DNA from: Beijerinckiaceae bacterium | Lineage (GTDB): Bacteria > Pseudomonadota > Alphaproteobacteria > Rhizobiales > Beijerinckiaceae | Direction: 5' to 3' | Assembly (NCBI GenBank): GCA_947455285.1 | Contig: CANGOK010000014.1 | Location: 1 to 23,295 of the forward strand | DNA length: 23,295 nt | Part shown: positions 1-6,948 of the stretch, one piece after another | Layout: each line of letters opens with the position of its first letter | Numbering within the stretch: position 1 is the first letter of the stretch | Position numbers and translations under genes: made by a program | Notes under the pieces: generated by a model | Seen by the model: the letters and a program-made list of their open reading frames with translations, nothing else | Databases searched by the model: none | Told to the model about the DNA's origin: nothing

Positions 1-197
1 CCATGGCAGAAATAGCGGATGTCGGCAGGGGCGACGCCCCGCGCGATCAGCTCTTCCACGCCCGCCAGAATGGCGCGGGATGGATCATCGGGCGTTGAGG
101 GGATCTTCGCGACGGAGACTTCGCGGGTCTCATCGTTCACATAGACGAAATCAGAAAATGTGCCGCCCGTGTCGACGGTCAAACGATATTGCGCCAT
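1..197 (-). CDS. Hydantoinase/oxoprolinase subunit A, N-terminal fragment (runs off the window)
   Basis: Only the first 65 codons are visible. The protein begins MAQYRLTVDTGGTFSDF, the N-terminal phosphate-1-like loop (VDTGGTFxDF) of the hydantoinase A/5-oxoprolinase/acetone-carboxylase family of the actin-like ATPase fold. Members of that family perform ATP-dependent opening of hydantoin or oxoproline rings, or ATP-dependent carboxylation, usually with a B subunit encoded next door. A purine-rich stretch (GGAAGCGGGA) precedes the ATG and supports this start. It lies downstream of the LysR gene on the same strand (115-bp gap) and close to an allantoinase, so a ring-opening role in hydantoin or purine-derived nitrogen salvage is plausible. 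The fragment is too short to separate N-methylhydantoinase from 5-oxoprolinase. Confidence 0.85.
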   Translation of the reverse strand, partial: MAQYRLTVDTGGTFSDFVYVNDETREVSVAKIPSTPDDPSRAILAGVEELIARGVAPADIRYFCH

Positions 198-312
198 TGG
201 TCCCGCTTCCTGCCCGCTTTATTGCGCCCCGCTTTACGGAGCATGGCGATTTGAGCAGAGGCGGGCCTTCCCGTAAACTTCAGTCTTTCTGTATCCAGCC
301 TAAAGTTTTTCT

Positions 313-1203
313 TTACCTCGCAGGCGCCGCCATCTGCTCGACCAAGGCGCGCACGAGGGGCTGGCGCAGGGCGTCGCGGCGGTAAAGCGCGCAGAAGGCG
401 ACCTTGCCTGCGCGCGGGCCAAGGTCGAGGCTGCGCACGCGCGGTGACAGGCGCCGCTCGATGCACAGCGTGTGCACAATCGCCATGCCCACCCCCATCT
501 CCACGAAAGTGGCCGCCGTCTCGCAGGTCGGCGCCTCGATGATGGTCTGGGCCTTGGCCAGAGCGGGCGCGAGGGTCTTGTCGATCAGCGCGCGGGTGAC
601 GGTGGAGCCGGGCGGCGTCATGACCCGCTGGTTGGCGAGGTCGCCGGGGCCTGTGGGGCGCTTGCGTGGGCCAAGCTCCTGAGGGTTCCACGCGATCGAC
701 AGGGTGGTCTCCTCGATCACCTGCCGCACAAGGCGCCTTGGCGGCTCCTTGAAGATGCCGAAGCTCACATCGAGTTCGCCGCTTTCGAGCGCGGCGATGG
801 CGTCGGCGGATTTATAGACGCGCAGGCTCAGCGCCACATTGGGGTAGCGGTCGAAGAAGCTGCGGATGCGCGGGGCGAAATACCAGGCGTGATCGCTGCC
901 CACGGAGACGGCGAGCCGTCCTTCAGGCGCGCTTTGCTGCAGGCTCATCATCGCCTGCTCCGCGCGCGCGATCACACCTTCCGCCTCCCGTAAAAAGCGC
1001 TCGCCCGCCGGCGTCAGCAAAAGCTTGTTGGGCAGGCGGTCGAACAGGGCTAGGCCAAGGTCGGACTCAAGCTTGCGCAACTGGCCGGAGACGGCCGGAA
1101 CGGTGAGGCGCAACTGCTCCGCCGCCACCCGCAAACTGCCCTGCCGGGCGACGAGCTGAAAGGCGCGCAGGCGCTTGAGGTCGAGTGTGTCGAGATCGAG
1201 CAT
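313..1203 (-). CDS. LysR-family transcriptional regulator
   Basis: This is a 296-residue protein, a normal length for the family. Residues about 8-67 form the LysR winged helix-turn-helix (LKRLRAFQLVARQGSLRVAA, then VSGQLRKLESDLGLALFDR and LTPAGERFL). The rest is the periplasmic-binding-like effector domain (SVGSDHAWYF onward). I start it at MLDLDTLDLKRL because the conventional LysR N-terminus begins there. The reading frame stays open upstream to 1314, but that extension (MDWGQVSPGW) does not look like the family and runs into the divergent promoter region. It faces the allantoinase gene across 134 bp and precedes the hydantoinase-like gene, so it may control either or both. No convincing T-N11-A box could be fixed by eye. 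Confidence 0.9.
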   Translation of the reverse strand: MLDLDTLDLKRLRAFQLVARQGSLRVAAEQLRLTVPAVSGQLRKLESDLGLALFDRLPNKLLLTPAGERFLREAEGVIARAEQAMMSLQQSAPEGRLAVSVGSDHAWYFAPRIRSFFDRYPNVALSLRVYKSADAIAALESGELDVSFGIFKEPPRRLVRQVIEETTLSIAWNPQELGPRKRPTGPGDLANQRVMTPPGSTVTRALIDKTLAPALAKAQTIIEAPTCETAATFVEMGVGMAIVHTLCIERRLSPRVRSLDLGPRAGKVAFCALYRRDALRQPLVRALVEQMAAPAR

Positions 1204-1337
1204 GGGGGCAAGGTCCCATGGGGGAGGGGCGGGGCGCAAGTGCGGCCTGGCTTGATTCCAACATGAAGCACTATTGTCCTCCCGCCATCCTGGGCTAACC
1301 TGCCCCCAGTCCATTCATCCTCTCAGCAGGCGATCCC

Positions 1338-2252
1338 ATGACCCAGTATCCCCGTGACATGCGCGGCTATGGCCGCACCACGCCCGATCCCAAATGGCCG
1401 GGCGGGGCGAATATCTGCGTTCAGTTCGTGGTGAATTATGAAGAGGGTGGCGAGAACAACATCCTGCATGGGGACGCCGCCTCCGAGGCCTTCCTCTCCG
1501 AGATCGTCGGCGCTGCGGCCTGGCCGGGCCAGCGGCACTGGAACATGGAGAGCATCTACGAATATGGCGCGCGCTCTGGCTTCTGGCGGCTCTGGCGCAT
1601 GTTCACCGAGCGCAACATGCCGGTGACGGTCTTTGGCGTGGCGAGCGCGCTGGCGCGCAGCCCCGAGCAGGTTGCGGCGATGAAGGAAGCTGAGTGGGAG
1701 ATCGCCAGCCACGGGCTGAAATGGATCGAATACAAGGACTTCACGGCGGAGGCAGAGCGCGCCCATATGCAGGAGGCCATCGCCCTTCATACCGAGATCG
1801 TCGGCGAGCGTCCGCTTGGCTGGTATACGGGCCGCACGTCGATCCACACGCTCGATCTTGTGACGCAGGAGGGCGGCTTCCTTTATTGCGCGGATTCCTA
1901 CGCCGACGAGCTGCCCTACTGGACCCGCAAGAGCGACAAGGACCAGCTTGTCGTGCCCTATACGCTCGACGCCAATGACATGCGCTTCGCCACGCCGCAG
2001 GGCTTCAACTCGGGCGACCAATTCTTCGCGTATTTGAAGGACTCCTTCGATGTTCTCTATCGCGAGGGCGCTGAGGGCGCGGCCAAGATGATGTCGGTTG
2101 GGCTGCATTGCCGTCTGGTGGGCAGGCCCGGGCGGGCTGCGGCGCTGGCGCGGTTCCTTGATTATGTGCAGGGCCATGACAAGGTCTGGGTGGCGACGCG
2201 GCTCGACATTGCGCGTCACTGGCACGAGCATTTCCCGCCGCTGATCGGCTAG
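1338..2252 (+). CDS. puuE: Allantoinase of the PuuE (polysaccharide-deacetylase-like) type
   Basis: This 304-residue protein carries the PuuE signature almost throughout: YPRDMRGYGRTTPDPKWPGG at the start, then VNYEEGGENNILHGDAASEA, NMESIYEYGARSGFWRLWR, EIASHGLKWIEY and a C-terminal LHCRLVGRPGRAAAL. The family is a non-classical allantoinase with a NodB-like deacetylase fold. It opens the allantoin ring to allantoate in urate catabolism and differs from the amidohydrolase-type AllB. Length matches the family. It is divergent from a LysR gene and 46 bp upstream of the chromate-transporter genes. No other urate-pathway gene (urate oxidase, HIU hydrolase, OHCU decarboxylase, allantoicase) lies in the window, so the full pathway cannot be confirmed here. 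Confidence 0.9.
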   Translation: MTQYPRDMRGYGRTTPDPKWPGGANICVQFVVNYEEGGENNILHGDAASEAFLSEIVGAAAWPGQRHWNMESIYEYGARSGFWRLWRMFTERNMPVTVFGVASALARSPEQVAAMKEAEWEIASHGLKWIEYKDFTAEAERAHMQEAIALHTEIVGERPLGWYTGRTSIHTLDLVTQEGGFLYCADSYADELPYWTRKSDKDQLVVPYTLDANDMRFATPQGFNSGDQFFAYLKDSFDVLYREGAEGAAKMMSVGLHCRLVGRPGRAAALARFLDYVQGHDKVWVATRLDIARHWHEHFPPLIG

Positions 2253-2298
2253 ACTGGATGAAAGGCGGTCGCGATTCGCCCGCCGCACCGGAAACGCC

Positions 2299-2865
2299 AT
2301 GTCTGAAGCGCCCCAGAAGGTCCCGCTGCGCGATATTTTTCGCGTCTTTTTCACCATTGGGGCCTCGAGCTTCGGAGGGGGCGTCACCGCCTGGATGCAT
2401 CGCATCACCGTGACGCAGCGGGGCTGGCTGACGAATGACAAGTTCCTGTCAGGGCTCGCCTTGGGCCAAGTGCTGCCGGGCGCCAATGTCTCGAATATGG
2501 CGGTCTATATCGGGCAGGTGCTGCGTGGCTCGCTCGGGGCCGCCGTCGCCTTGGTGGCGGTGCTGACGGGGCCGTTCTTCCTCGTCATTGGGGCGGCGAC
2601 GGTCTACGACACGGCCATCCAGATCCCCGGCTTCCACTCGGCAATGGACGGCATCGCCGCAGCGGCTGTGGGCATGGTGCTGCGCATGGGAACCATGGGC
2701 GCGCTGCATGGCTGCCGGAAGGCGGCTCCCGCGATCATCGCTTTCGCCGTCTTCGTGGCCATTGGAATCCTGCAATGGCCTCTGGCGCCAGTGGCGGTCG
2801 TCGCAGCGCCGATCAGCGTGGCTTTGGCTTGGCCCCGGCGTAGCAGTGGGGGCGAGAATGCGTGA
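2299..2865 (+). CDS. chrA: Chromate transporter, first half of a two-gene (short-chain ChrA) pair
   Basis: This 188-residue membrane protein has the ChrA N-terminal hallmark: FxxGASSFGGGVTAWMHRI, then the LALGQVLPGANVSNMAVYIG block, followed by hydrophobic segments. Full-length ChrA (about 400 residues) carries two homologous CHR domains; this gene encodes only one. It overlaps the next gene by 8 bp (its TGA lies inside the start region of the second gene), so the pair is almost certainly co-transcribed and translationally coupled. Short-chain CHR pairs are known to work together in chromate export, with the two proteins inserted in opposite orientation. Actual substrate here is inferred from the family only; sulfate or other oxyanions are possible. 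Confidence 0.88.
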   Translation: MSEAPQKVPLRDIFRVFFTIGASSFGGGVTAWMHRITVTQRGWLTNDKFLSGLALGQVLPGANVSNMAVYIGQVLRGSLGAAVALVAVLTGPFFLVIGAATVYDTAIQIPGFHSAMDGIAAAAVGMVLRMGTMGALHGCRKAAPAIIAFAVFVAIGILQWPLAPVAVVAAPISVALAWPRRSSGGENA

Positions 2866-3415
2866 CAATCCGCTTCTTGGCCTGACGGTCATCCTCGTTC
2901 CCTTCTCGCTCCTGTCCATTGGCGGCGGACCCAGCATCTTCGCGCCCCTCCAGCGCGAGGTGGTGGATGTGATGCAATGGGTGACGGCGCGCGAGTTCAT
3001 CGACCTCTTCTCCATCGCCCGCGTGGCGCCGGGGCCGGGCGCCATGCTCACGACGCTCATAGGCTGGAAAGTCGGCGGCTGGCTTGGCGCCATCGTCGCG
3101 ACCCTCGCCCTGTTCGTCCCGGCCTCGATCCTCACCCTCTTGGTGGCGCGGGTCTATGATCGCTACCGGGGCCGCGAATGGCATACGGCGCTTGAGGAAG
3201 GGCTCGCGCCCGTGGCGGTGGGGCTCATCTTCGCGGGCGCCATCTCCATCATTCGCCTCTCCGGCAACCACGCGATCACCTGGGCGGCGGCGGTGGGCGC
3301 AGGGCTCACCTTGACCCTGCGGCCCAAGCTGCATCCCTTCGTGGTGTTGTTCGCGGGTGCGGGCCTCTTCGTGGCGGCGGAAATAGCCGGCCTCTGGCCC
3401 ATCCCCGTGCCCTGA
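2858..3415 (+). CDS. chrA: Chromate transporter, second half of the two-gene pair
   Basis: The 185-residue protein begins MRDNPLLGLTVILVPFSLLS and carries the second CHR-domain features IGGGPSIFAPLQREVV and ARVAPGPGAMLTTLIGWKVG, followed by several hydrophobic helices to the end. The same frame is open well upstream (to 2588), but that stretch is an out-of-frame shadow of the first chrA gene. The ATG at 2858 overlaps the first gene's stop by 8 bp and gives a standard short-chain CHR length. It should act with the upstream protein as a heterodimeric exporter in the cytoplasmic membrane. No terminator is obvious in the 74 bp before the rhodanese gene. Confidence 0.88.
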   Translation: MRDNPLLGLTVILVPFSLLSIGGGPSIFAPLQREVVDVMQWVTAREFIDLFSIARVAPGPGAMLTTLIGWKVGGWLGAIVATLALFVPASILTLLVARVYDRYRGREWHTALEEGLAPVAVGLIFAGAISIIRLSGNHAITWAAAVGAGLTLTLRPKLHPFVVLFAGAGLFVAAEIAGLWPIPVP

Positions 3416-3489
3416 GCGTCCCAAGGCGCTTTCCCAGCGCCGCTGGCTGCGCTATCCAGTCGCCAGACGCGCAACCCATCGGAGCGGCC

Positions 3490-3822
3490 ATGGACAAGAT
3501 CATCGTCGAGGACGTCAGCCTCGCAGAACTCAAATCAGGCCTCACGGATGGCTCCATCGCCCTCGTCGACGTGCGCGAAGCCTATGAATGGGAAGCAGGC
3601 CGCATCCCCGGCGCCACCCTCAATGCGCTTTCGGTTTTCGATGCGGCTGCTTTGCCTGCGGCCAAGCCCGGCCAGCGCATCGTGCTCCATTGCCGTTCGG
3701 GCAAGCGTTCGATCACGGCGCTGGGCCTTGCGCAGGAGGCCGGCCGCATGGACATCCGCGCTCATTTCACCGGCGGCATGCTGGAATGGGCGGGCGCGGG
3801 CGAAGAAGTACTGACGGGCTGA
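3490..3822 (+). CDS. Rhodanese-like domain protein
   Basis: This is a single-domain 110-residue rhodanese. It shows the entry motif LVDVREAYEWEAGRIPGA (residues about 25-42) and the active-site loop HCRSGKRS with catalytic-type Cys68, then GGMLEWAGAG near the end. Members carry a persulfide on the loop cysteine and transfer sulfane sulfur to cyanide, thiols or partner proteins. A GGAG Shine-Dalgarno precedes the ATG. It is followed after 7 bp by the SDR gene and then the EamA transporter, so it is the first gene of a compact three-gene operon. Substrate and partner are not evident; the active-site cysteine is intact, so it should be catalytically competent. Confidence 0.9.
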   Translation: MDKIIVEDVSLAELKSGLTDGSIALVDVREAYEWEAGRIPGATLNALSVFDAAALPAAKPGQRIVLHCRSGKRSITALGLAQEAGRMDIRAHFTGGMLEWAGAGEEVLTG

Positions 3823-3829
3823 GGTCGAC

Positions 3830-4609
3830 ATGGATCTGGGATTGAAGGGCAAGCGCGCCATCGTCTGCGCATCGAGCAAGGGTCTTGGACGCGCCTGCGC
3901 GACGGCCCTGGCTCAGGCTGGCTGCGAAGTCGTCATCAACGGTCGCAATGCTGAGACGCTCGAGGCCACGGCGAAGGAGATCGCTGCTGTGACGGGCGCG
4001 CGGGTCATTCCCGTCGCTGCGGACGTCGGCACGCCCGAGGGCCGCAAGGCCCTGCTCTCGGCCCTACCTGAAGTCGATATTCTCGTGAACAACAATGGCG
4101 GCCCGCCGACAAAGGATTTCCGCCAGCTTTCTCACGCCGACATGGTGGCGGGCGTCGAGGGCAACATGATCACGCCCATCGAGCTTATTCAGGGTGTCAT
4201 CGACGGCATGGTGGCGCGCAAGTTTGGCCGCATCATCAACATCACCTCGGGCTCGGTGAAGATGCCCTTGCCCCAGCTCGACCTGTCGTCGGGCGCACGC
4301 GCGGGCCTCACAGCCTTCGTGGCGGGCGTGGCGCGGACGGTGGCCATGCATAACGTCACGATCAACGGCATCCTGCCCGGCGCCTTCCTGACCGACCGCC
4401 TGCGCACCATCGCGGCGGGCGCCGCTAAGACGCAGGGGACGACCGCTGACGAGGTGCTGGCGGCGCGCACCAAGACCATTCCGGCTGGCCGCCTCGGCGA
4501 CCCCGAGGAATTCGGCCAATTGTGCGCCTATCTCGCCAGCAAGCAGGCGGGCTACATCACCGGTCAGAATTTCCTGATCGACGGCGGGACCTTCCCGGGC
4601 GCCTTCTGA
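3830..4609 (+). CDS. Short-chain dehydrogenase/reductase family protein with a degenerate catalytic motif
   Basis: The 259-residue protein has the SDR fold pattern: a nucleotide loop CASSKGLG (residues 13-20), NNNGG (87-91), FGRIINITSGS (132-142) and the C-terminal IDGGTFPGAF. Two features differ from classical SDRs. The usual TGxxxGxG loop lacks its first Gly, and the region where YxxxK should be reads DLSSGARAG (151-159), so the catalytic Tyr appears to be Ser and the Lys appears to be Arg. This pattern resembles the 'BKR-like SDR-like' subgroup, which is known not to match the catalytic tetrad. It sits between the rhodanese and EamA transporter genes with gaps of 7 and 4 bp. Whether it is an enzyme or only binds a nucleotide is open. 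Confidence 0.85.
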   Translation: MDLGLKGKRAIVCASSKGLGRACATALAQAGCEVVINGRNAETLEATAKEIAAVTGARVIPVAADVGTPEGRKALLSALPEVDILVNNNGGPPTKDFRQLSHADMVAGVEGNMITPIELIQGVIDGMVARKFGRIINITSGSVKMPLPQLDLSSGARAGLTAFVAGVARTVAMHNVTINGILPGAFLTDRLRTIAAGAAKTQGTTADEVLAARTKTIPAGRLGDPEEFGQLCAYLASKQAGYITGQNFLIDGGTFPGAF

Positions 4610-4613
4610 CGCG

Positions 4614-5540
4614 ATGCTTGCTGGCGTCGCCTACAAGATCGCCTCCACCTTCGTCTTCGCCTGCATGATGGCGATCATGAAAGGGCTCTCCTTCTACCCC
4701 GTTGGAGAGCTGGTCGCGTTTCGCTCCTTTTTCGCTCTGTTCGTGCTCGCCGCCTGGCTTTGGCGGCGCGGAGAGTTTCCGGGCGCGCTGCGCACGCGCC
4801 GCGTCGGGGGGCATCTTCTTCGCTCGCTCGCGGGCACGGGCAGCATGGCGCTCAATTTCGCCGCCTTCGCATTCCTGCCACTCGCCGACGTTACCGTGGT
4901 CGGCTATGCCGCGCCCCTCATCATCGTCATTCTCGCCGCCGTCTGGCTGGGCGAGCGTGTTGGGCCGGGGCGCTGGTTTGGAGTTGCGCTCGGCTTTTGC
5001 GGCGTGCTTGTCATGCTCTGGGAGCATCTGGGCACGGGCGATCAGGGCTTTTCGCGCGGCGCAATTGGCGCGGGCATGGCGCTCACTGCGGCCTTTTGCG
5101 TGGCCGTGGCCATGATCCAGACGAGCCGCCTCGTCCAGACCGAACACATGGGCGCGGTGATTTTCTATTTTCAGTTCACGGCAGGCTGCGTCGGTCTTTT
5201 GTTGTTGCTGCCGGGGGCGCTGTGGCCAGCTTCCTGGCCCTTCGCCTCCGCCATGGCGAGCCTCGCCTGGGTGACGCCACTCGAGCCTTCTCACTGGGCT
5301 TTGCTGATCGGCGCAGGCCTATTCGGCGGGATCGGCCAGATCTTGATGACGCGGGGCTACACGTTGACCGATGCTTCCATCCTCGCCTGTTTCGATTATG
5401 TCTCGATGATCTGGGTGCTGGCGCTGGGCGCTGTCTTCCTTGGCGAATTTCCGTCCTTCAGCGTTCTCTTGGGCGCTGCCATCATCACCATCGCCGGGCT
5501 TCTGGTGATCTGGAGCGAGAAGACCAAAAAATTTCTCTGA
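4614..5540 (+). CDS. DMT-superfamily transporter (EamA family)
   Basis: This 308-residue, very hydrophobic protein has about ten membrane helices arranged as two EamA repeats. The first repeat ends near VWLGERVGPGRWFGVALGF and the second near VFLGEFPSFSVLLGAAIITI; these acidic-glycine segments at the ends of paired repeats are typical of the drug/metabolite transporter superfamily. It starts 4 bp after the SDR stop codon, so it is the last gene of the rhodanese-SDR-transporter operon. The family moves amino acids, nucleotides or other small metabolites; the substrate cannot be read from sequence. It ends with a Lys-rich cytoplasmic tail (SEKTKKFL). The following gene encodes an XRE-cupin regulator, a type often found beside metabolite transporters. 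Confidence 0.88.
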   Translation: MLAGVAYKIASTFVFACMMAIMKGLSFYPVGELVAFRSFFALFVLAAWLWRRGEFPGALRTRRVGGHLLRSLAGTGSMALNFAAFAFLPLADVTVVGYAAPLIIVILAAVWLGERVGPGRWFGVALGFCGVLVMLWEHLGTGDQGFSRGAIGAGMALTAAFCVAVAMIQTSRLVQTEHMGAVIFYFQFTAGCVGLLLLLPGALWPASWPFASAMASLAWVTPLEPSHWALLIGAGLFGGIGQILMTRGYTLTDASILACFDYVSMIWVLALGAVFLGEFPSFSVLLGAAIITIAGLLVIWSEKTKKFL

Positions 5541-5579
5541 TCACGCTTTCGTGGGCCATTTCCCCTGTGGGCATGATGG

Positions 5580-5605
5580 CTTCTGTTCTATATAAAGAAC
5601 GGAAG
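5580..5605. promoter_or_regulatory. 26-bp inverted repeat, candidate operator of the XRE-cupin regulator
   Basis: Two 10-bp arms, CTTCTGTTCT (5580-5589) and AGAACGGAAG (5596-5605), are inverted with one mismatch and flank a 6-bp AT core (ATATAA). The inner part GTTCT-N6-AGAAC is perfect. The core contains TATAAA, which could be the -10 element of the gene starting at 5653, so a protein bound here would block transcription. The symmetry is seen directly; binding by the adjacent regulator is inferred. Confidence 0.55.
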
Positions 5606-5652
5606 CGGATCATCCAGCAAACGGGCGGATAAGCTCACGGGGGTCGAAATTC

Positions 5653-6270
5653 ATGGGCGTCGAAGGCAAGGACAAGGCCAAGGCTTTGGAAGCAGGCGCC
5701 TTTGCGCTCTCTGGCCAGTTGGGCCGGGCGGTCATGCGGCTGCGCAAGGCCCATAGCATGTCCCTGTCCGAACTCTCCGACCATTCCGGCGTCGCCAAGT
5801 CCATCATCAGCCAGATCGAGCGCAACGAGACCAATCCGACGCTGGCGACCATCTGGCGCCTCGCGCAGGCGCTGGACGTCTCCATCGACCGCGTCTTGCA
5901 GGGCTCCGAGGACGAAGCCTTCATCGAAAAATCGACCCGCAACGAGACCCCGATCCTCGTTTCCGAAGACGGCAAGTGCCACCTCGCCATCATCGGCTGG
6001 ATCAAGACCGTCGAATGGCTGCAGTGGTACATGTTCAGCGCCGAGCCTGATGGCGTGCTCGCCTCCGAGCCCCATCAGCATGGTTCGGTTGAATGTCTGT
6101 CGGTGCTTGAGGGCGAGCTGGAGGTTGAGGTCGCAGGCGTGCGCGAAACCGCCAAGGCGGGCGAGACGCTGCGTTACCGCTGCGACCGCCCGCATGTCAT
6201 CCGCAACCTTTCGCCAGCACCGGCGCGCGCCACGATGGTCTGCATCCTGCGCGCGGCGGTCATGGAGTAG
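5653..6270 (+). CDS. XRE-family transcriptional regulator with C-terminal cupin domain
   Basis: This 205-residue protein has an N-terminal Cro/C1-type helix-turn-helix (about residues 24-82; LRKAHSMSLSELSDHSGVA, then KSIISQIERNETNPTLATIW) and a C-terminal cupin_2 barrel (EPHQHGSVECLSVLEGELEV, later GETLRYRCDRPHVIRNL). This HTH-cupin layout is shared by regulators of amine, amino-acid and sulfur-compound metabolism, in which the cupin pocket is thought to sense a small ligand. Start at 5653 (MGVEGKDK) gives the usual length. It follows the EamA transporter gene by 112 bp, and that gap holds a strong inverted repeat (5580-5605) that is a good candidate for autoregulation. It is convergent with hsp20, with only 3 bp between the stop codons. 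Confidence 0.9.
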   Translation: MGVEGKDKAKALEAGAFALSGQLGRAVMRLRKAHSMSLSELSDHSGVAKSIISQIERNETNPTLATIWRLAQALDVSIDRVLQGSEDEAFIEKSTRNETPILVSEDGKCHLAIIGWIKTVEWLQWYMFSAEPDGVLASEPHQHGSVECLSVLEGELEVEVAGVRETAKAGETLRYRCDRPHVIRNLSPAPARATMVCILRAAVME

Positions 6271-6273
6271 GCC

Positions 6274-6807
6274 TCAGGCCGCCTTGCCGCCCTGTTTTTG
6301 CTGTGGCGGCTGTTGTTGCGCGGTCTGGCCCGATGCGATCTGGGCCTTGGGCGCGCCCGCCTTGATCTCGATGGTCTTTTGCTGCTGTTTCAGGGCCGGC
6401 GGCTTCTTCACGTTGAGATAGAGCACGCCGTTTTCGAAATTCGCCTCCACGGCGTCGCCCTGCGGCTCGAAGGGCAGGTCGATTGAGCGGCGGAAGGAGC
6501 CGTAGCTGCGCTCCATCACATGCCAGCCCTTTTCTTCCTTTTTGCTTTCCTGCTTCTTCTCGCCGGTCAGCACCACCCGGGCGCCCTCGATCGAAAGCTT
6601 TATGTCTTTCTGGTCGACCCCGGGCAGTTCGGCCGTGATTTCGATCTGCCCATCGGTCTCGGCGATATTGATGGCGGGGACTTGCAGGCCACCTTCGGCC
6701 GCAGGCATCCGCTGCGAGAAGTCCTTGAATATCTCATCTATTTCGCGCCGCACCATACTAAAAGGGTCGGCGGTTTCCGGGCCGGTCCACAGGCTGGGAA
6801 ATCTCAT
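6274..6807 (-). CDS. Small heat shock protein (Hsp20/alpha-crystallin family)
   Basis: This 177-residue protein has an alpha-crystallin domain at about residues 44-137 (VPAINIAETDGQIEITAELP to FENGVLYLNVKKP, containing the diagnostic GVLxLxVxK motif), a short N-terminal arm and a C-terminal IEI motif (146-148), which docks into neighbouring subunits in sHSP oligomers. The tail is Gln/Pro-rich (QTAQQQPPQQKQGG). It is an ATP-independent holdase in the cytoplasm. I start it at MRFPSLWTGP because AGGAG lies just upstream of that ATG. The frame stays open to 6999, but the extension would cross a terminator and sRNA-like region. The start site can fold into a hairpin (6808-6837) that would hide the ribosome-binding site. 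Confidence 0.92.
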   Translation of the reverse strand: MRFPSLWTGPETADPFSMVRREIDEIFKDFSQRMPAAEGGLQVPAINIAETDGQIEITAELPGVDQKDIKLSIEGARVVLTGEKKQESKKEEKGWHVMERSYGSFRRSIDLPFEPQGDAVEANFENGVLYLNVKKPPALKQQQKTIEIKAGAPKAQIASGQTAQQQPPQQKQGGKAA

Positions 6808-6837
6808 GGTGCTCTCCTGATGATCTGAGTCAGCACC
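6808..6837 (-). promoter_or_regulatory. Start-site hairpin of hsp20, candidate RNA thermometer
   Basis: On the minus strand, GGTGCT (6837-6832) and AGCACC (6813-6808) are perfectly complementary. They enclose the AGGAG Shine-Dalgarno, whose GAG can also pair with a CTC in the left arm. The right arm abuts the start codon. Alternative pairings (CTGA with TCAG) would also cover the SD. Occlusion of the SD is the design of ROSE and fourU thermometers that control small heat-shock genes in rhizobia. I do not see an exact UYGCU ROSE motif. Confidence 0.45.
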
Positions 6838-6858
6838 CCCAGTTGAAAACAAACACGA

Positions 6859-6888
6859 ATTTTCGTTTGCGGCTCTGATTTGAGACAA
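6859..6888 (-). promoter_or_regulatory. Possible hsp20 promoter (weak sigma-70-like match)
   Basis: On the minus strand TTGTCT (6888-6883) and GAAAAT (6864-6859) are separated by 18 nt, each matching 4 of 6 consensus bases. This is the best candidate between the upstream terminator and the hsp20 start. A heat-shock sigma (RpoH) promoter starting with the same CTTG could overlap it; the match is too loose to decide. Confidence 0.25.
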
Positions 6889-6908
6889 GGAGCTCGTGTC
6901 GCGCCCAT

Positions 6909-6948
6909 AAAAAAACCGCCCCGGAACGGACAAGCCGAAGGGGCGGTT
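6909..6948 (-). terminator. Intrinsic terminator upstream of hsp20
   Basis: On the minus strand AACCGCCCC (6922-6914) pairs perfectly with GGGGCGGTT (6948-6940), followed by a run of seven T including the last stem bases. It is a textbook Rho-independent terminator. It ends a transcript coming from the 7015-7043 promoter (and any read-through from mlaD) before hsp20. Confidence 0.85.

Noticed and set aside
2263..2287. GGCG/CGCC inverted sequence between puuE and chrA as a terminator
   Set aside because: The stem is short, the loop long and there is no T run.
1323..2486. 387-residue minus-strand frame opposite the allantoinase gene
   Set aside because: The plus-strand protein is an unmistakable PuuE; the minus translation has no domain and also covers the start of chrA, as expected for a GC-rich shadow frame.
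2588..2857. Upstream extension of the second chrA gene
   Set aside because: The extension is Arg/Ser/Trp-rich and is the out-of-frame reading of the first chrA gene; the ATG at 2858 gives the family N-terminus.
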